This document shows, in pieces, positions 23,785 to 34,190 of a DNA stretch of 64,000 nucleotides. The position numbers and the translations under genes were made by a program. Positions within the stretch are counted from its first letter, which is position 1. Each line of letters starts with the position of its first letter. The stretch comes from Amaurobius ferox (Eukaryota > Arthropoda > Arachnida > Araneae > Amaurobiidae). The stretch lies in assembly GCA_951213105.1 (NCBI GenBank), contig OX578152.1:103196882-103260881 (forward strand), in the 5' to 3' direction. The notes under the pieces were generated by a model, which was not told the DNA's origin, did no database searches, and saw only the letters and a program-made list of their open reading frames with translations.

Positions 23785-24065
23785 GGGATGGGACAGCGTA
23801 GTGATTAGCGCGTGAAATTTGCACTCGGATGACCTGAGTTCGATTCTAGCCTCTTCCCAAACTGTCCCCGTGTTCACGCGGAGTACGGGCACGTTAAATA
23901 TAGGATCAGTAAGTCTTTCTGGGAAGTTAGTAGTAAGGGAAGGAAGATAAGATACCAGTGGATGTCGCCCCCCCTGTGTTCCGGTCTAAATACAGTCGCA
24001 CTTCCCGGTCGTCCAAACAGATACCTTACACCTTCAAGTAGGTCCGACGGTATGGCTCAAAGAAG
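23785..24065 (+). mobile_element. tRNA-headed SINE (V family)
   Basis: The tRNA-like head (about 23785-23860) has an A box region GCGTAGTGATTAGCGCGT and a B box GAGTTCGATTC. Its body and tail (GAGTACGGGCACGTT, CCAGTGGATGTCGCC, CTAAATACAGTCGCACTTCC, CGTCCAAACAG, GGTCCGACGGTATGG) match the 5S-headed SINE at 28721-29085 block for block. A perfect target duplication was not found, so it is older or its ends are eroded. Pol III transcription from the internal promoter is the expected mode for this class. Confidence 0.8.
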
Positions 24066-24339
24066 AAAGTCTAAGAAGACAGCTTGTCTATAACTGTCTT
24101 GCATTATATCAGAATCTTCTGCACGATAAATTGGATTTGCAAATGGCGATATTTCGGTTTTAAATATTCATAACTTTTAAACTAATTCGAATTTTAAAAA
24201 GTTGGAAGAAGTCTATCGTCCTGGAAGTTCAGCTACCCCTGTACGTAATTTCGCGGCTGTCCCTAGCTTCAATCTTTTCGCTACAGATAGACACATAAGC
24301 TAACGTCGTCTTTTATTACGTAAGAAGATTCCAAAATAA

Positions 24340-24690
24340 AAGTTGACGGGAAAAAGTAGAACAGACAGAAAACAAAAACAGTGAATATTGATACAAAAGA
24401 AGCATATTTCATTCAAAGCACTCCCAAATATTCAGAATGTTTTTCCATAAATCCCTTGCCTCCGAGTGCTATTTAAAATATATCCCATTTTATACGCGTG
24501 AATATAAACAAAAGCATTATTCAAATTTATCACACGTTCGAGGAAACAAAATTGAAGATATTCAGAAAAAAATGTGCAGTCGCGGGTATAGTATGGACGA
24601 AATTGTTTTGTTGCGAAATTTACTAGCTCATTTCGATAAAAATGATATATTTTGTCATCTTCTAAATACTTCTCGATTTATTTAGCAAAA
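24340..24690 (+). repeat. dispersed repeat R7, uninterrupted copy
   Basis: GAATATTGATACAAAAGAAG, TTTTTCCATAAATCCCTTGC and GAATATAAACAAAAGCATTA match 33040-33135 and 34095-34125. In the second location the block is split by a family B insertion. The 82-codon forward frame at 24437-24685 is not maintained in the second copy, so I do not treat it as a gene. Confidence 0.6.
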
Positions 24691-24735
24691 TTGTCTAACC
24701 CGAATATGTAAGCGTCATGTTGCCCGTATATGTTG

Positions 24736-26632
24736 TTACTTCCCTGCAATACATGATAATGTATAGGGAAAGTATTGGAATCATGCCGAACATCGCAACA
24801 CACGTTTTCGACGGATCTAAGCGCTTTGAGACCTCTAGAATACGAAAAAACTAGTTGTATCGTGACGTCTGTCTGTGTATGTATGAATGTATGCCTATGT
24901 GTTTATCTGTGCAATGTAAGTATCCACTCTAACTCAAAACCTAATGGACCAAATTTCCTAAAATTTAGTAGGTAAGTCATTTGCGTGTGACCCTGGTGCT
25001 GATTAGTTTTTGGTACGATTCAGGACAAGCTTTTTGTATGTAAGAACCCGCTTTTTGTATGCGAAATGGTCTGCAAAAAATCTCTTGTAACCACTCTAGC
25101 TAAGAAACTAATTGACCCTATTTCACAAAAATTTGGTAGATAAGTCACCTGTGAGATATCCTGGTGCTAATTAGATTTTGATACGATTCGGTAAAGAAGA
25201 ACCTGTCTTTTTTTACGAAATGACCTGAAAAGTCGAAAATAAAAGACTACATATGCTCAAATGCATCAATTAAATGCTTGTTTACTTTATACGTAATTTT
25301 AGACTACGAAAGGAATAAGACCCACCCATTACTCTAAAATGAACCATTCTAGAAATATTTAGCGAGATATCACTGTAGTTAAAGAAGTATTTAATAAAAT
25401 TTCTTAAAATTTAGTCGTTAAATCCCCTGATGGTTATTCTGATGCTGATTAGATTTTGATATGGTTCAGAAAAGTATAACCGACCCTTTTTTGTGAAATA
25501 GCCCGCAAAGCTAGTGAAAATCTGAAATAAATGTTTAAAATGAATATATATATGCAAGGTGTACAGTGCTATCGGTGCCCAATGGCTATTTCCTCAACCG
25601 TTAGTCACAGAGATATACTTCCAATTGCAATGCAAAAACGTTTTAAATTTTAATAACTACTATTTTAGAAACAGTTTAAATCATTAAATACATTTCTGAA
25701 AGAAATACGAAATATAAATTTTTATACGGTCTCCCGGTCCTACCAATTATATTTAGAAAAATCATCCTCATACAATTTCATGAAAAATAAAAAAAATCTT
25801 CCTTTTACGACCAAAATTCACCGAGTTATGAAGCATTAAACTTTATGACTTAAGTCACTTTTCCACGCATAAAAATGCCCCGTTTCAGGCAACCAACCAA
25901 TCAGGGACCGTATTGACCATTTCTCCAAGCAACCAACCAATCAGGGACCGTATTGACCATTTCTCAGCACAAAAAATGCTTCAACTTTAAACAACTATGA
26001 GTCGGTCAATTTTGGTCGTAAAAGGGTGATTTTTTAAAATTTTGCATAAAATTGTATGAGGATGATTTTCCTAAATATAATTGGTAGGACCGGGAGACTG
26101 TATAAAAATTTATATTTCGTATTTCTTTCAGAAATGCATTTATTAATTTTAAATGTTTCTAAGATAATATATTTTAAAATTTAAAACATTTTTGCAATTG
26201 GAAGTGTATCTCTGTGACTAACGGTTGAGGAAATAGCCATTGGGCACCGATAGCACTGGACACCCTGTATATATCTCTTTATATGCTGAAATATAGTGAT
26301 TAAGTACTTTTTATTCAGGTAAATTTTGATAACTTAGCTAATAAGACTAATTCCAGGACTGTAGGATGAACCGTTTTCAAGATATTGCTTTGAGGACCTA
26401 AAGAATGTGATACTACTGTCTAAGTATACTACTGTACTATATATACTACTATATAAAGAATTAAGTTGCCAAATGAAACGTAGATGCAATAAAAAGGCAA
26501 ATTGGATATCATATCAGAAAAGTATCCATGTTATTTTCAGCAATTAAATTCAATTTAGTGTCCAATGAAATAAAAAAATTACAAAATGAATTTGAATCTG
26601 CAGGAAAAGTCATATGTTGCTCACATCAGATT
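24736..26632 (-). mobile_element. family A HINE-like element with three modules, split by a MITE
   Basis: The hairpin is at 24738-24773, with a (GTAT)n tract near 24875. Two standard modules follow, plus a third diverged one at about 25380-25520. A foldback MITE occupies 25555-26267. After it the family A text resumes (AGACTAATTCCAGGACTGTA, GATGAACCGTTTTCAAGAT) and ends GCAGGAAAAGTCATATGTTG at 26600-26619. Without the MITE the element would be about 1.18 kb, the longest copy here. Confidence 0.68.
25555..26267. mobile_element. foldback MITE with ~300-bp inverted repeats
   Basis: The ends CAAGGTGTACAGTGCTATCG and, reverse-complemented, CAGGGTGTCCAGTGCTATCG begin inverted arms. These pair for about 300 bp: CCCAATGGCTATTTCCTCAA with its complement near 26235, and GGTCTCCCGGTCCTACCAAT with its complement near 26080. 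The centre holds two tandem copies of a ~40-bp unit (AACCAACCAATCAGGGACCG). It is flanked by TATATA-type sequence and encodes nothing. It sits inside a family A copy, so it is younger than that copy. Confidence 0.85.
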
Positions 26633-26831
26633 ATATATATCTATGGGAAGTCGATAATGCAGAGGAGCTTACATGAGTATAGCGCACAAATTGTGCAATA
26701 CGAAAAGTATTTGTGCAGTAAGTGACATGAACATATATTTAACATCCTTCTAATTCCAATTTTTATTACAGTAATATTTATGCATCCCATTTTATTACAA
26801 TTACGTATTTCATTGGGTACCAATACTTATT

Positions 26832-27681
26832 CATTTTACTTTCCCTGCAATACATGGTAATGTATAGGGAAAGTATTGGAATCATGACGAAAATCGCAAC
26901 TCGAGTTTTCGACGGATCTACACGTTTCGAGACCTCTAGAATACGAAAAGACCATTTTTAGCGTGACGTCTGTGTGTGTGTCTGTGTGTGTGTCTGTGCG
27001 TCTGTCTGTGCAGATTTTGTATCCACTCTAACTAAAAAAGTAATGGGCCGAATTTCATAAAATTTGGTAGGTAGGTCACTTGTGGAAGAGTCTAGTGTTG
27101 ATCAGTTTTGGGTACGATTCGGAATAAAAGAACCCGCCTGTTTTTGGGAAATGGCCCGCAAAAGCTTATATCCACTCTAGCGGAAAAACTAATGGATCGA
27201 ATTTCACAAAATTCGGTAGATAAATTACCTGTGGGACAATCTGGTGCTGATTAGATTTTGGTATGATTCGAAAAAAAATAACCTGCCTTTTTTTGAAATA
27301 TGGCCCGCAAAAATCGCCAAAATCTAAAATAAAACACTACGTATGCTCAAATATATCCATTAAATACTTGTTTAATACGTAAGTTTTGACGAAGAAAAGA
27401 ATCAGACCAACCCCATTACACTAGGACTAACCCCGGCCACCCAAACTGTTACTCTAAGTCTTCGGACGAGTCGGTTGGTCTGGGCTTTCGACACTAGGAC
27501 TAACCGTTCTCGAGATTTTTGAGATATTTTAGTTTTTCGTATTTTCTCTACGCCACCTTTGAAAAGAAGTCCAGTTATCAAATGAGAACGAAAATTGAAT
27601 TAAAAGTGAATTAAATGTAATTAAAATAAAGAGAACGTGAATATAAGTTTGCAGGGAAAGTCATGTGATGCCCACCTCAGA
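26832..27681 (-). mobile_element. family A HINE-like element with a SINE-tail insertion
   Basis: A complete copy with its hairpin at 26837-26873. It has the CTCGAG block, (GTGTCT)n, two modules and a GGGAAAGTCATGTGATGCCC end. A 58-bp SINE fragment and its target duplication interrupt it at 27433-27505. Confidence 0.75.
27433..27490 (+). mobile_element. 5'-truncated V-family SINE with perfect 15-bp target duplication
   Basis: The insert CCGGCCACCCAAACTG to GGTCTGGGCTTTCG matches the tail of the SINE at 28721-29085. It is flanked by ACACTAGGACTAACC at 27418-27432 and 27491-27505. A 5' truncation plus a 15-bp direct repeat is the signature of LINE-type target-primed reverse transcription. Confidence 0.9.
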
Positions 27682-28112
27682 TTTTTTACTTTAGAATCGT
27701 GACAGAAATCGCAACTTAAGTTTTAGACGAATATACGCGTTTTGAGCACTCTAGAACATGAAGAAACTATTTTTAGATTGGTGTCTGTGTATCTGTCTGT
27801 GTGTCTGTGTATTTGTCTGTGTATCAGTCTCTCTGTGCCATGTATGTATCAACTCCAGCTGAAAACTAATTGACCAAATTTCACAAAATTTGGTAGATAA
27901 GTCACTTGTGGGTTACCCAAGTGTTCGTTAGATTTTGTTACGATTTGGAAAAAAAATCCTGCAATTTTTGCGAAATGGGCCGTAAAAGAGTGTGTATCCA
28001 CTCTAGTTGAGAAAAAGTTTTACTAAATCTCACAAAATTTGGTAAATAAGTTACCTGTGGAATAATCTGCTAATTAGATTTTGGTCCGATTTGAAAAGAA
28101 AGAACCTGCTAT
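27682..28112 (-). mobile_element. family A HINE-like element, truncated, hairpin core deleted
   Basis: It starts TTTTTTACTTTAGAATCGTG, where the whole hairpin between ACTTT and GAATCGTG is missing. The (GTCT)n tract and one and a half modules follow before the copy ends near 28112. It is joined head to tail with the copy at 26832-27681. Confidence 0.65.
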
Positions 28113-28139
28113 TATCACTCTGATATTTTAATCCATAGA

Positions 28140-28450
28140 TTATGAGTGCAAATCTTGTTTATGAAGAACATACACTAAGTACTGTTAACGAATACTTCAC
28201 GAATATGTTCACGGCATATTGCCTGTCCCTAAGGAGAAACGACATTCACATGCAACCACTCTTATTATTTGAATGGCCGGGTCGCCTGACCAAAGCGACA
28301 AATTCGAGGACATTGTTAATAAATTTAGCGAAATGTTGACAACTTGGCGACATTTGACAAATCCTAAAACTTCCCGAATTTTGTAGATTGTTTAAGAATT
28401 TCACGAGTTACGTGCTTTATCCAGAACATTCCACAGAGGTATATATGAAC
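28140..28450 (+). repeat. diverged S-block fragment
   Basis: GCATATTGCCTGTCCCTAAG, GGCGACATTTGACAAATCC and GAATTTTGTAGATTGTTTAA match the right half of the S-blocks at 12055-12200 and 14830-14970. No satellite accompanies it. A 65-codon forward frame here is not conserved. Confidence 0.5.
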
Positions 28451-28720
28451 TGTCCGTCGTTGAGCTGGTGTATTGGAGCAATACAACTAAAATCAATCGT
28501 GAAAAAGTCAATTGCTCAGTCTGCCTCAGATTGTGTCACGAGCGTATTGTTGCAACGCATCCTCTAGAATCATGGCGCAGTGGCGTAGCGTCCATTGAGA
28601 CTCAGAAGCTGAGCTTCCCTTATTTAAAATCTAATAGACACTTTTATTTATTATATTTTTTAAAATAACTTTGCGAATATATATGTATTTTTTTTAAACT
28701 GTTACACTTACTTAAAATGA

Positions 28721-29085
28721 TGCCAACGGCTCTACCGTGCTGAAAACACCGGTTCTCGTTAGATCACCGAAGTCAAGCAGCATCGGGCGCGGTTAGTACT
28801 TAGGTGGGTGACCACCTGGGAACACCGCGTGCTGTTGGCACATTTCGGGCACGGTAGCCCGGTGGTTTGCGAATCGGATTTGCACGCTGCCACAACTGCC
28901 GTCGTGTTCATGCTGAGTACGATCACGTTGAACATGTGGGTCCGTAAGTTCTTCCGAGAGGTACGGTCCCAGTGGATGCCTCCCCCACTGGGTTCCAGTC
29001 TAAATAGGGTGGCACTTCCCGGCCGTCCAAACAGTTACTTTACAACTTTCTCGTAGGTCGGACGGTCTGGGTCTCAACAACAACA
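28721..29085 (+). mobile_element. full-length composite SINE with 5S rRNA head (V family)
   Basis: The 15-bp direct repeats ACTTACTTAAAATGA at 28706-28720 and 29086-29100 are identical and bound the element exactly. Inside are a 5S rRNA head (28722-28840) and a degraded tRNA-like segment (ACGGTAGCCCGGTGG...GATTTGCAC). Next is the body and tail shared with 23785-24065 (GTGTTCATGCTGAGTACGAT, CCAGTGGATGCC, CACTTCCCGGCCGTCCAAAC, GGTCGGACGGTCTGGGTC), ending in a short (CAA)n tail. The head carries the 5S internal promoter. Perfect duplications point to a young insertion. Confidence 0.93.
28722..28840 (+). rRNA. 5S rRNA sequence forming the SINE head
   Basis: This 119-nt segment begins GCCAACGGCTCTACCGTG and ends CGCGTGCTGTTGGCA, which pair as the 5S helix I. 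The internal control region (GTCAAGCAGCATCGGGCGCG, GGTGGGTGACCACCTGGG) is intact. It is not followed by the T run that ends a real 5S gene. It reads straight into SINE body inside a target duplication, so I regard it as a retroposed head, not a functional rRNA gene. Confidence 0.75.
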
Positions 29086-29940
29086 ACTTACTTAAAATGA
29101 GACGTTTCAAAGTATTTTTTCTATTAAAACGTATATCTAGAAACTGAAATCATCTAGCCTTCACAGTGCATTGAAATAAACATCGTATTAGGACCACCCA
29201 CCTGTTAAACTCCGCCCTGTCTGTTCAGCTAAAACTAAGCCAGCTTCCAGAAATTTCTGGCTATTTCTTCCCCCATTTTCAACTCTTTATGAACAGCGTA
29301 ACTTAGGCGATTGGATATGGGACGTGACGTTTCTTGAATAAAAATTTCTTGGGAAGGCTAATGAATTCGCCATTTTGGGTCAAATATGTTTCTGCTAATT
29401 AATCTTCTCAGAAAAAGTCATATGTAATACTAAAAAAGACATTTTTCACGAATAACATAATATTCGCCTAAATTTAAACAATATCAAGACGAAGTACCAC
29501 ACTAATAATTATTTAAGAAGTACTTTATGAAGTAGACTTAGTCACAGCAACAATATGGCAAAGAATCCGTTTCCTTGCGCATTTGGGAGTTTCAAAAAGA
29601 ATACATCTGATTTCCCTTTTAAAAATCGCTTTACACGAAAATCTTAGTTAAACAAAAGCCATTGATAATTTTCTAGTGGATTTTTAGCCATGTTGTGGTT
29701 AAGATATTTTTAAGTTTTCAAAGTATAGTATTTGTAAATAATTAATATAAAAAATTGTTTAAGGCCATTGTTGACTACAGTGCTCTCACCTATTTTCAGT
29801 GCACTCCTTTGAATCGTTTTATTTCGTTAGTTCTAGCTATTTATATTTACAAAACTGATATATTTTTTCTATCACTTGCTAATAATATTCTAATATATTT
29901 CTACTTCATACATGGGCGTCTGTAAAACCTTTTTCAGAGA

Positions 29941-29953
29941 GGGGGGGGGGGGG
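29941..29953. repeat. poly-G run
   Basis: At least 13 consecutive G follow a CATGGGCGTCTG sequence. The sequence CCTATGGGCGACCATG 100 bp later is a partial inverted match. This could be an old MITE remnant within the hAT-like element. Confidence 0.5.
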
Positions 29954-30354
29954 CAAACTCAATCAACTACATGACGTACAACACCGACTGGCTTCATGCT
30001 CCCCTTTGTTGTGAATGTCCAAGGGGCAGTGTGAGTCCCCTTTACCTCCCCTATGGGCGACCATGAGTTTGTTTAATAAACTGATTGTAAAAGTTCATCT
30101 AATTTAGAAATAAGAGAACATTTAAAATGTTATATCTTGTATGTATTTATCTTACATAGGTAACATTTTAAAATCTCGTGCATTTCATCCACTCTTTGAA
30201 TTTTTATGAAAAATTATTTTGTATACCAATAAATAAAACTTATTGAAATAAAACTTATAAAAATGCAAATTCCAATAAAACTTTCACTTATAATACCAAT
30301 TTTTTGCCAAATTTTCAGCCTCCCCAGTCAAAAATCTTAAGCTACGCTACTGAT

Positions 30355-30650
30355 CGTGGGTGTGCTCTCATGATACAAAAATCGACCCAAATCCAAATTT
30401 CATGATAACTAACACTTTTCTTTAAAAGCACTAAACGTAAACAGGAACATAATGCATCAAATAGCTCCATAACTCTATTACAACATCATCAAATAGTTGA
30501 CGGATACAATAAAATAGCATTTAAATGCTCAGTTAATTCACAAAATAGCAGATACTATTCCCAAAACACTGACGTATCTCACAATTTAATTATTCATAAT
30601 TTAAATAATCTCACAAATCACAATTCAATTAAAAGCCTCCTGTGATTTTA
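30355..30650 (+). repeat. dispersed repeat R5 fragment
   Basis: CTCTCATGATACAAAAATCG, CATGATAACTAACACTTTTC and AAACACTGACGTATCTCACA align with 7030-7240. It forms the right flank of the hAT-like element. Confidence 0.55.
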
Positions 30651-30934
30651 ATGCAGAACCCAACAGATACTGCATCTTCTATTTTCATATCATTTTAATA
30701 AACTGTATAATAAAAGAATTCTGGTCGATAAGTGTAAAAAGATTAAATTTCCGATTAAAAATATGGAAATCTATCCCTAGGTAGCTTATGCCATCGTCGC
30801 ATACAACAAATCAATCTTTTCCCATTCGAAATACGCGAAAAATGGGATGTTTAACATGGGATGTTACACATCATAGGATCTTTCACATCAGTCTATAACG
30901 AGTAGCAGTGTTACTCGCTAATTTTGTTCCCACA

Positions 30935-31260
30935 TACATAGTATTATAATGTATACGAAAGATATTTTATAAGGATCAAAAATTCAAATTAGAGAGTGGT
31001 ATAGATTTGGAGATTTTTACTTCTGGGTATCCCTGAACAGGAATCGATCGTATTCAAAGTAATGACTGTGTGAATGTGCATCGATGTATGTCGGTGTTTA
31101 CGTACTTTTGTGCATATATCCGTGAATCTATGGATGTAATTAATACCTTACAAACGAATAAACCGTTTCGATTGAAATTTTAAAATATTATCACAATCAA
31201 TAAATACGTACCATCAGAAGTATATTTATTATAAACGCAGTCAATTATTTGGAACATCTC
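30935..31260 (-). mobile_element. degenerate family B copy
   Basis: TATACGAAAGATATTTTATA, then AAAAATTCAAATT, TATCCCTGAACAGGAATCGA, a GT-rich tract near 31075 and TACAAACGAATAAACCGTTT follow the reversed family B order. The stem-loop is no longer well paired. Confidence 0.45.
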
Positions 31261-31519
31261 CCCCCCCCCCATCCCCCCACCCGAAATAAAATCGAATCAT
31301 TTTAAATGAAAATAATTTTTGACATTCAATCATGTTAAATAAACGCTTATAATATACATAATTTACAGTAAGAAAATGAATCAAAATCAATTTCAACGCT
31401 GGCATAAACCGTTTCAGAGATGTCGTTGCTAAGACTTACATTTTGTGGCTTTTGAATAATGTAGATGTTTTGTGGGTATCAAATGTTGAACTTTGTGGTA
31501 TTACAGGTATTTTAACGGC

Positions 31520-31775
31520 GGCATAAATGAAAGTGAAATTAAACGAAAACGAAACAGCTTATACTGAAAGCATACATCGAACAGACACACAAACACACCA
31601 CTCTGAGCAGGTATGAATCGTATTCTATAATGTTCAAAATGTAAAAATCCCGCAAATTCAAATCGCTGCATTTTGAATAGCCAATACAGTTACAGTACTT
31701 TAGCCCTTTACATAAATACTGCAGTAAAGTTGAAGAGTAATGAGGCTTTTTCGGGCTCCTTGTAAAGGACTTATT
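31520..31775. repeat. ~1-kb-spaced direct repeat, left copy
   Basis: GAACAGACACACAAACACAC, GGTATGAATCGTATTCTATA and TTCAAAATGTAAAAATC recur at 32640-32715 in the same order and strand. The copies are diverged and flank a different, GC-richer insert. Confidence 0.6.
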
Positions 31776-31859
31776 GATTTTGGTTGTGTGATGAAATAGA
31801 TATATCAAGTAAAGGTGATATAACTCTAAACTTTGGTAGTAATGATTTAAAAGGGCCTT

Positions 31860-32535
31860 ATATATATTTATATATATATAGAACAAGGGGCAATAACACA
31901 CTGATGCAAGAATTTAAATTAAACACATTTATTGTGTACTCTCTCAAAATACAGCGGCTGCCTGCGTCACTAAATACAGACAGATACCAAACAGCCAGTA
32001 CTGTACATGTCCATTAACTAGCACAACAGATCATTAATGAATTTTAACGGGCCTGGTGATATACTATTTTTAATTAATCAGTGGAAGAGCTATAAATCAT
32101 TGATGCTTACCCAACTTCTCCCTAGGGCATCTGAACCTTGTCTTGGCCAATCAGTGATACTAGAACTTTATGATCATAGTGGTATCAATCCTAGTACCTG
32201 CTAACTTGCATTTCCCTCCCTTCTCACTCACGCCTCGACTCGACTCCTAGCGACTTCCCAATTCCAACCAGCTTCAGCAGAACCAAACTATTACCCGGAC
32301 TGAACCATCCTCTTTATTACACAGCCTCCTCACTCACTCGCGATCCGAAACTTATCCTGTCACCTTGCAGGACAACAGATGTTACTTGTCTCGACGATTG
32401 GTCTACATAACCAACCCAGTCAGAAGCTGCTAATATAAATTCCCCATAAATAATAACGAAACTGGGGGAAATAATAACCAAACATTATATAGATCTCACA
32501 AAGTACAAGATCTTCGACAACTGAATTCTCAAAGC
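31860..32535. other. GC-richer insert between direct repeats, possibly LTR-like
   Basis: The segment between the two direct repeats is richer in C than its surroundings (TTGCATTTCCCTCCCTTCTC and following). It contains ACACATTTATTGTGT, which gives AATAAA on the minus strand. Such composition and a minus-strand polyadenylation signal occur in solo LTRs. No TG...CA ends or target duplication could be fixed, so this remains open. Confidence 0.25.
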
Positions 32536-32574
32536 ACGTCATAAATGCTGCCGAAACAAAAATTGTATCTTTAC

Positions 32575-32800
32575 TTACTGTAAATAAGAAATAATATTTT
32601 CAATACTAAGACAAAGCTGCTTAGATCAAATGCATATATCGCACAGACACACAAGCACATCAATTTGAATATGTATGAATCGTATTCTAAAATATTCACA
32701 ATGTAAAAATCTCTCTTCAATTTCAAACAGCCGATCCAGTTAAAACACTTTATCCTTACATATAAACTATGGGTAAAGTAAGGGATCTTCAATTCAATTA
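32575..32800. repeat. ~1-kb-spaced direct repeat, right copy
   Basis: CGCACAGACACACAAGCACA, GTATGAATCGTATTCTAAAA and TTCACAATGTAAAAATC correspond to 31580-31650. The 102-codon reverse frame over it has no recognisable domain. Confidence 0.6.
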
Positions 32801-32989
32801 TCAAAACACGTCGCAAAACTTTCCAAACTTCGAAATGAATCTTATATAATTTTGAATGTGAAAGAATATTTTCCAACAAATAAACAAATCAGTAGGAAAA
32901 GAGTATTTTCCACACGATTTCATTAATTGAATATCTAAATTTCACCAGCACGACTTGGTTTGGGTTCAGAAAATTTGTAAGCAATTCCA

Positions 32990-33135
32990 GGATAAGATTG
33001 TGGTTAAAAATGCTGGTGCTGCGGAGGAAAAAGCAATGAATATTGATATAGGGCAAACATATTTTTATCGACCGAAGCCAAGTATTGAAAACATTTTTCC
33101 ATAAATCCTCTGCTTCCGGGTGCTATTTCAAAAAA
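32990..33135 (+). repeat. dispersed repeat R7, left part, split by family B
   Basis: It matches 24340-24480 up to GGGTGCTATTTCAAAAAATA. The remainder of R7 reappears at 34085-34190 (GAGTTTAAATATAAACAAAA), after the family B insertion. Confidence 0.6.
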
Positions 33136-34075
33136 TATGATGTGGGCAGCACATGACTTTCCTTATATAATGCAATGAATTTACTACTTTTACAGTAAAA
33201 AAAGAAATAGATCATTTTTATAGTAGATATATATAGTTGTAGATATTCTATATTCTTTCCAAGATATAGAATTTTCGTCAATGAGTCGTCATTTTCATTG
33301 ATTTAGCGTTATTTTTATCCATTGGGCGAGTTTTTCGTTAATTTAGCAACGTTTGAAAAAGTCGCCAAGTTAGCGACATTCCATCAAATTCGTCGCCAAA
33401 ATCTCGCCAAGCGTTATGGACGGAGAAATAAGTTATTCTTACAGCAGATAAATGACTATTGGCGTTCAAATAAAAAAGTATTACTCAAAGTATCTTTTTT
33501 CGTGAATGGAACGAGCTATATCCATGAGAATGATGTCACCCAATTTATCGCATGGTATTACATATGAAAAGTGAACATGTTTCTCAATAGGAAATATTTT
33601 TTTTTATTTTATATGATTTTTTGATGATTTTGTTGAAAAATGTGCAATATCTTGAAAACGGTTCATGTTAGTATTCTAAAATTTATATCAATCATTTTCT
33701 AATGAAAAATTACATAAGAAATAACTATTTGTGTAACATTTTCAGAGGTTTTGATTTTTTGAGGATTTTTTCAAAATTTTACTCGAAAATTTAGGGGGGT
33801 TCTGAACATTTGATAGCGTATAAAAACAATAGGCTTCCAGTTTTTACGGATTGTGATTCTTATACCAAATTTCGTTCGAATCGGTCCATTCGTTCGTCAG
33901 TTATCGTCTCCACAGACTCACTGACACACACACACACACACACAGACATCACTTCAAAAATGTTAGATTCGTGATCAGGGTTGCTTGAAACGTACTCTCC
34001 CGTCGAAAACTCGAATTCGAATTTTCGCCCCGGTCACTATACTTTTCTTATACATTATTGTATATAAGGAAAGTA
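33136..34075 (+). mobile_element. family B HINE-like element inserted in R7
   Basis: A complete 940-bp copy. The 5' end is TATGATGTGGGCAGCACATG, then ACTTTCCTTATATAATGCAA. The body is CGCCAA-rich and contains CAAAATCTCGCCAAGCGTTA and a TTGAAAACGGTTCATG segment. GTTCGAATCGGTCCATTCGT precedes (CA)n (33925-33945). Next come TCGAAAACTCGAATTCG and a 3' stem-loop at 34041-34074 (ACTTTTCTTATAC...GTATATAAGGAAAGT). The 81-codon frame at 33322-33567 is not conserved in other copies. Confidence 0.75.
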
Positions 34076-34190
34076 ATAGGTCGAGGTTTATGAGTTTAAA
34101 TATAAACAAAAGCATTATACAAATGCATTACATAATGGAAAAGACTAAATTTTAGTGATTTAGAAAAAATGCATTCAAATGTGAATTATT

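Larger units (their letters stand above)
28578..30352. mobile_element. hAT-like non-autonomous element (termini only)
   Basis: The ends are CAGTGGCGTAGC and, reverse-complemented, CAGTAGCGTAGC, a terminal inverted repeat typical of hAT elements. The adjoining 8-mers (ATCATGGC, offset by one base, and ATCGTGGG) are similar but not identical. The interior has no transposase and contains a 5S-headed SINE. The right flank is a copy of repeat R5, which fits insertion into that repeat. The assignment rests on 12 terminal bases. Confidence 0.45.

Noticed and set aside
24437..24685. An 82-codon forward frame starting MFFHKSLASE
   Set aside because: It lies in dispersed repeat R7. The second copy (33085 onwards) does not keep the frame and is split by an insertion.
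28722..28840. Possible functional 5S rRNA gene
   Set aside because: There is no T-run terminator. It continues into SINE body, and the whole unit is enclosed by a 15-bp target duplication.
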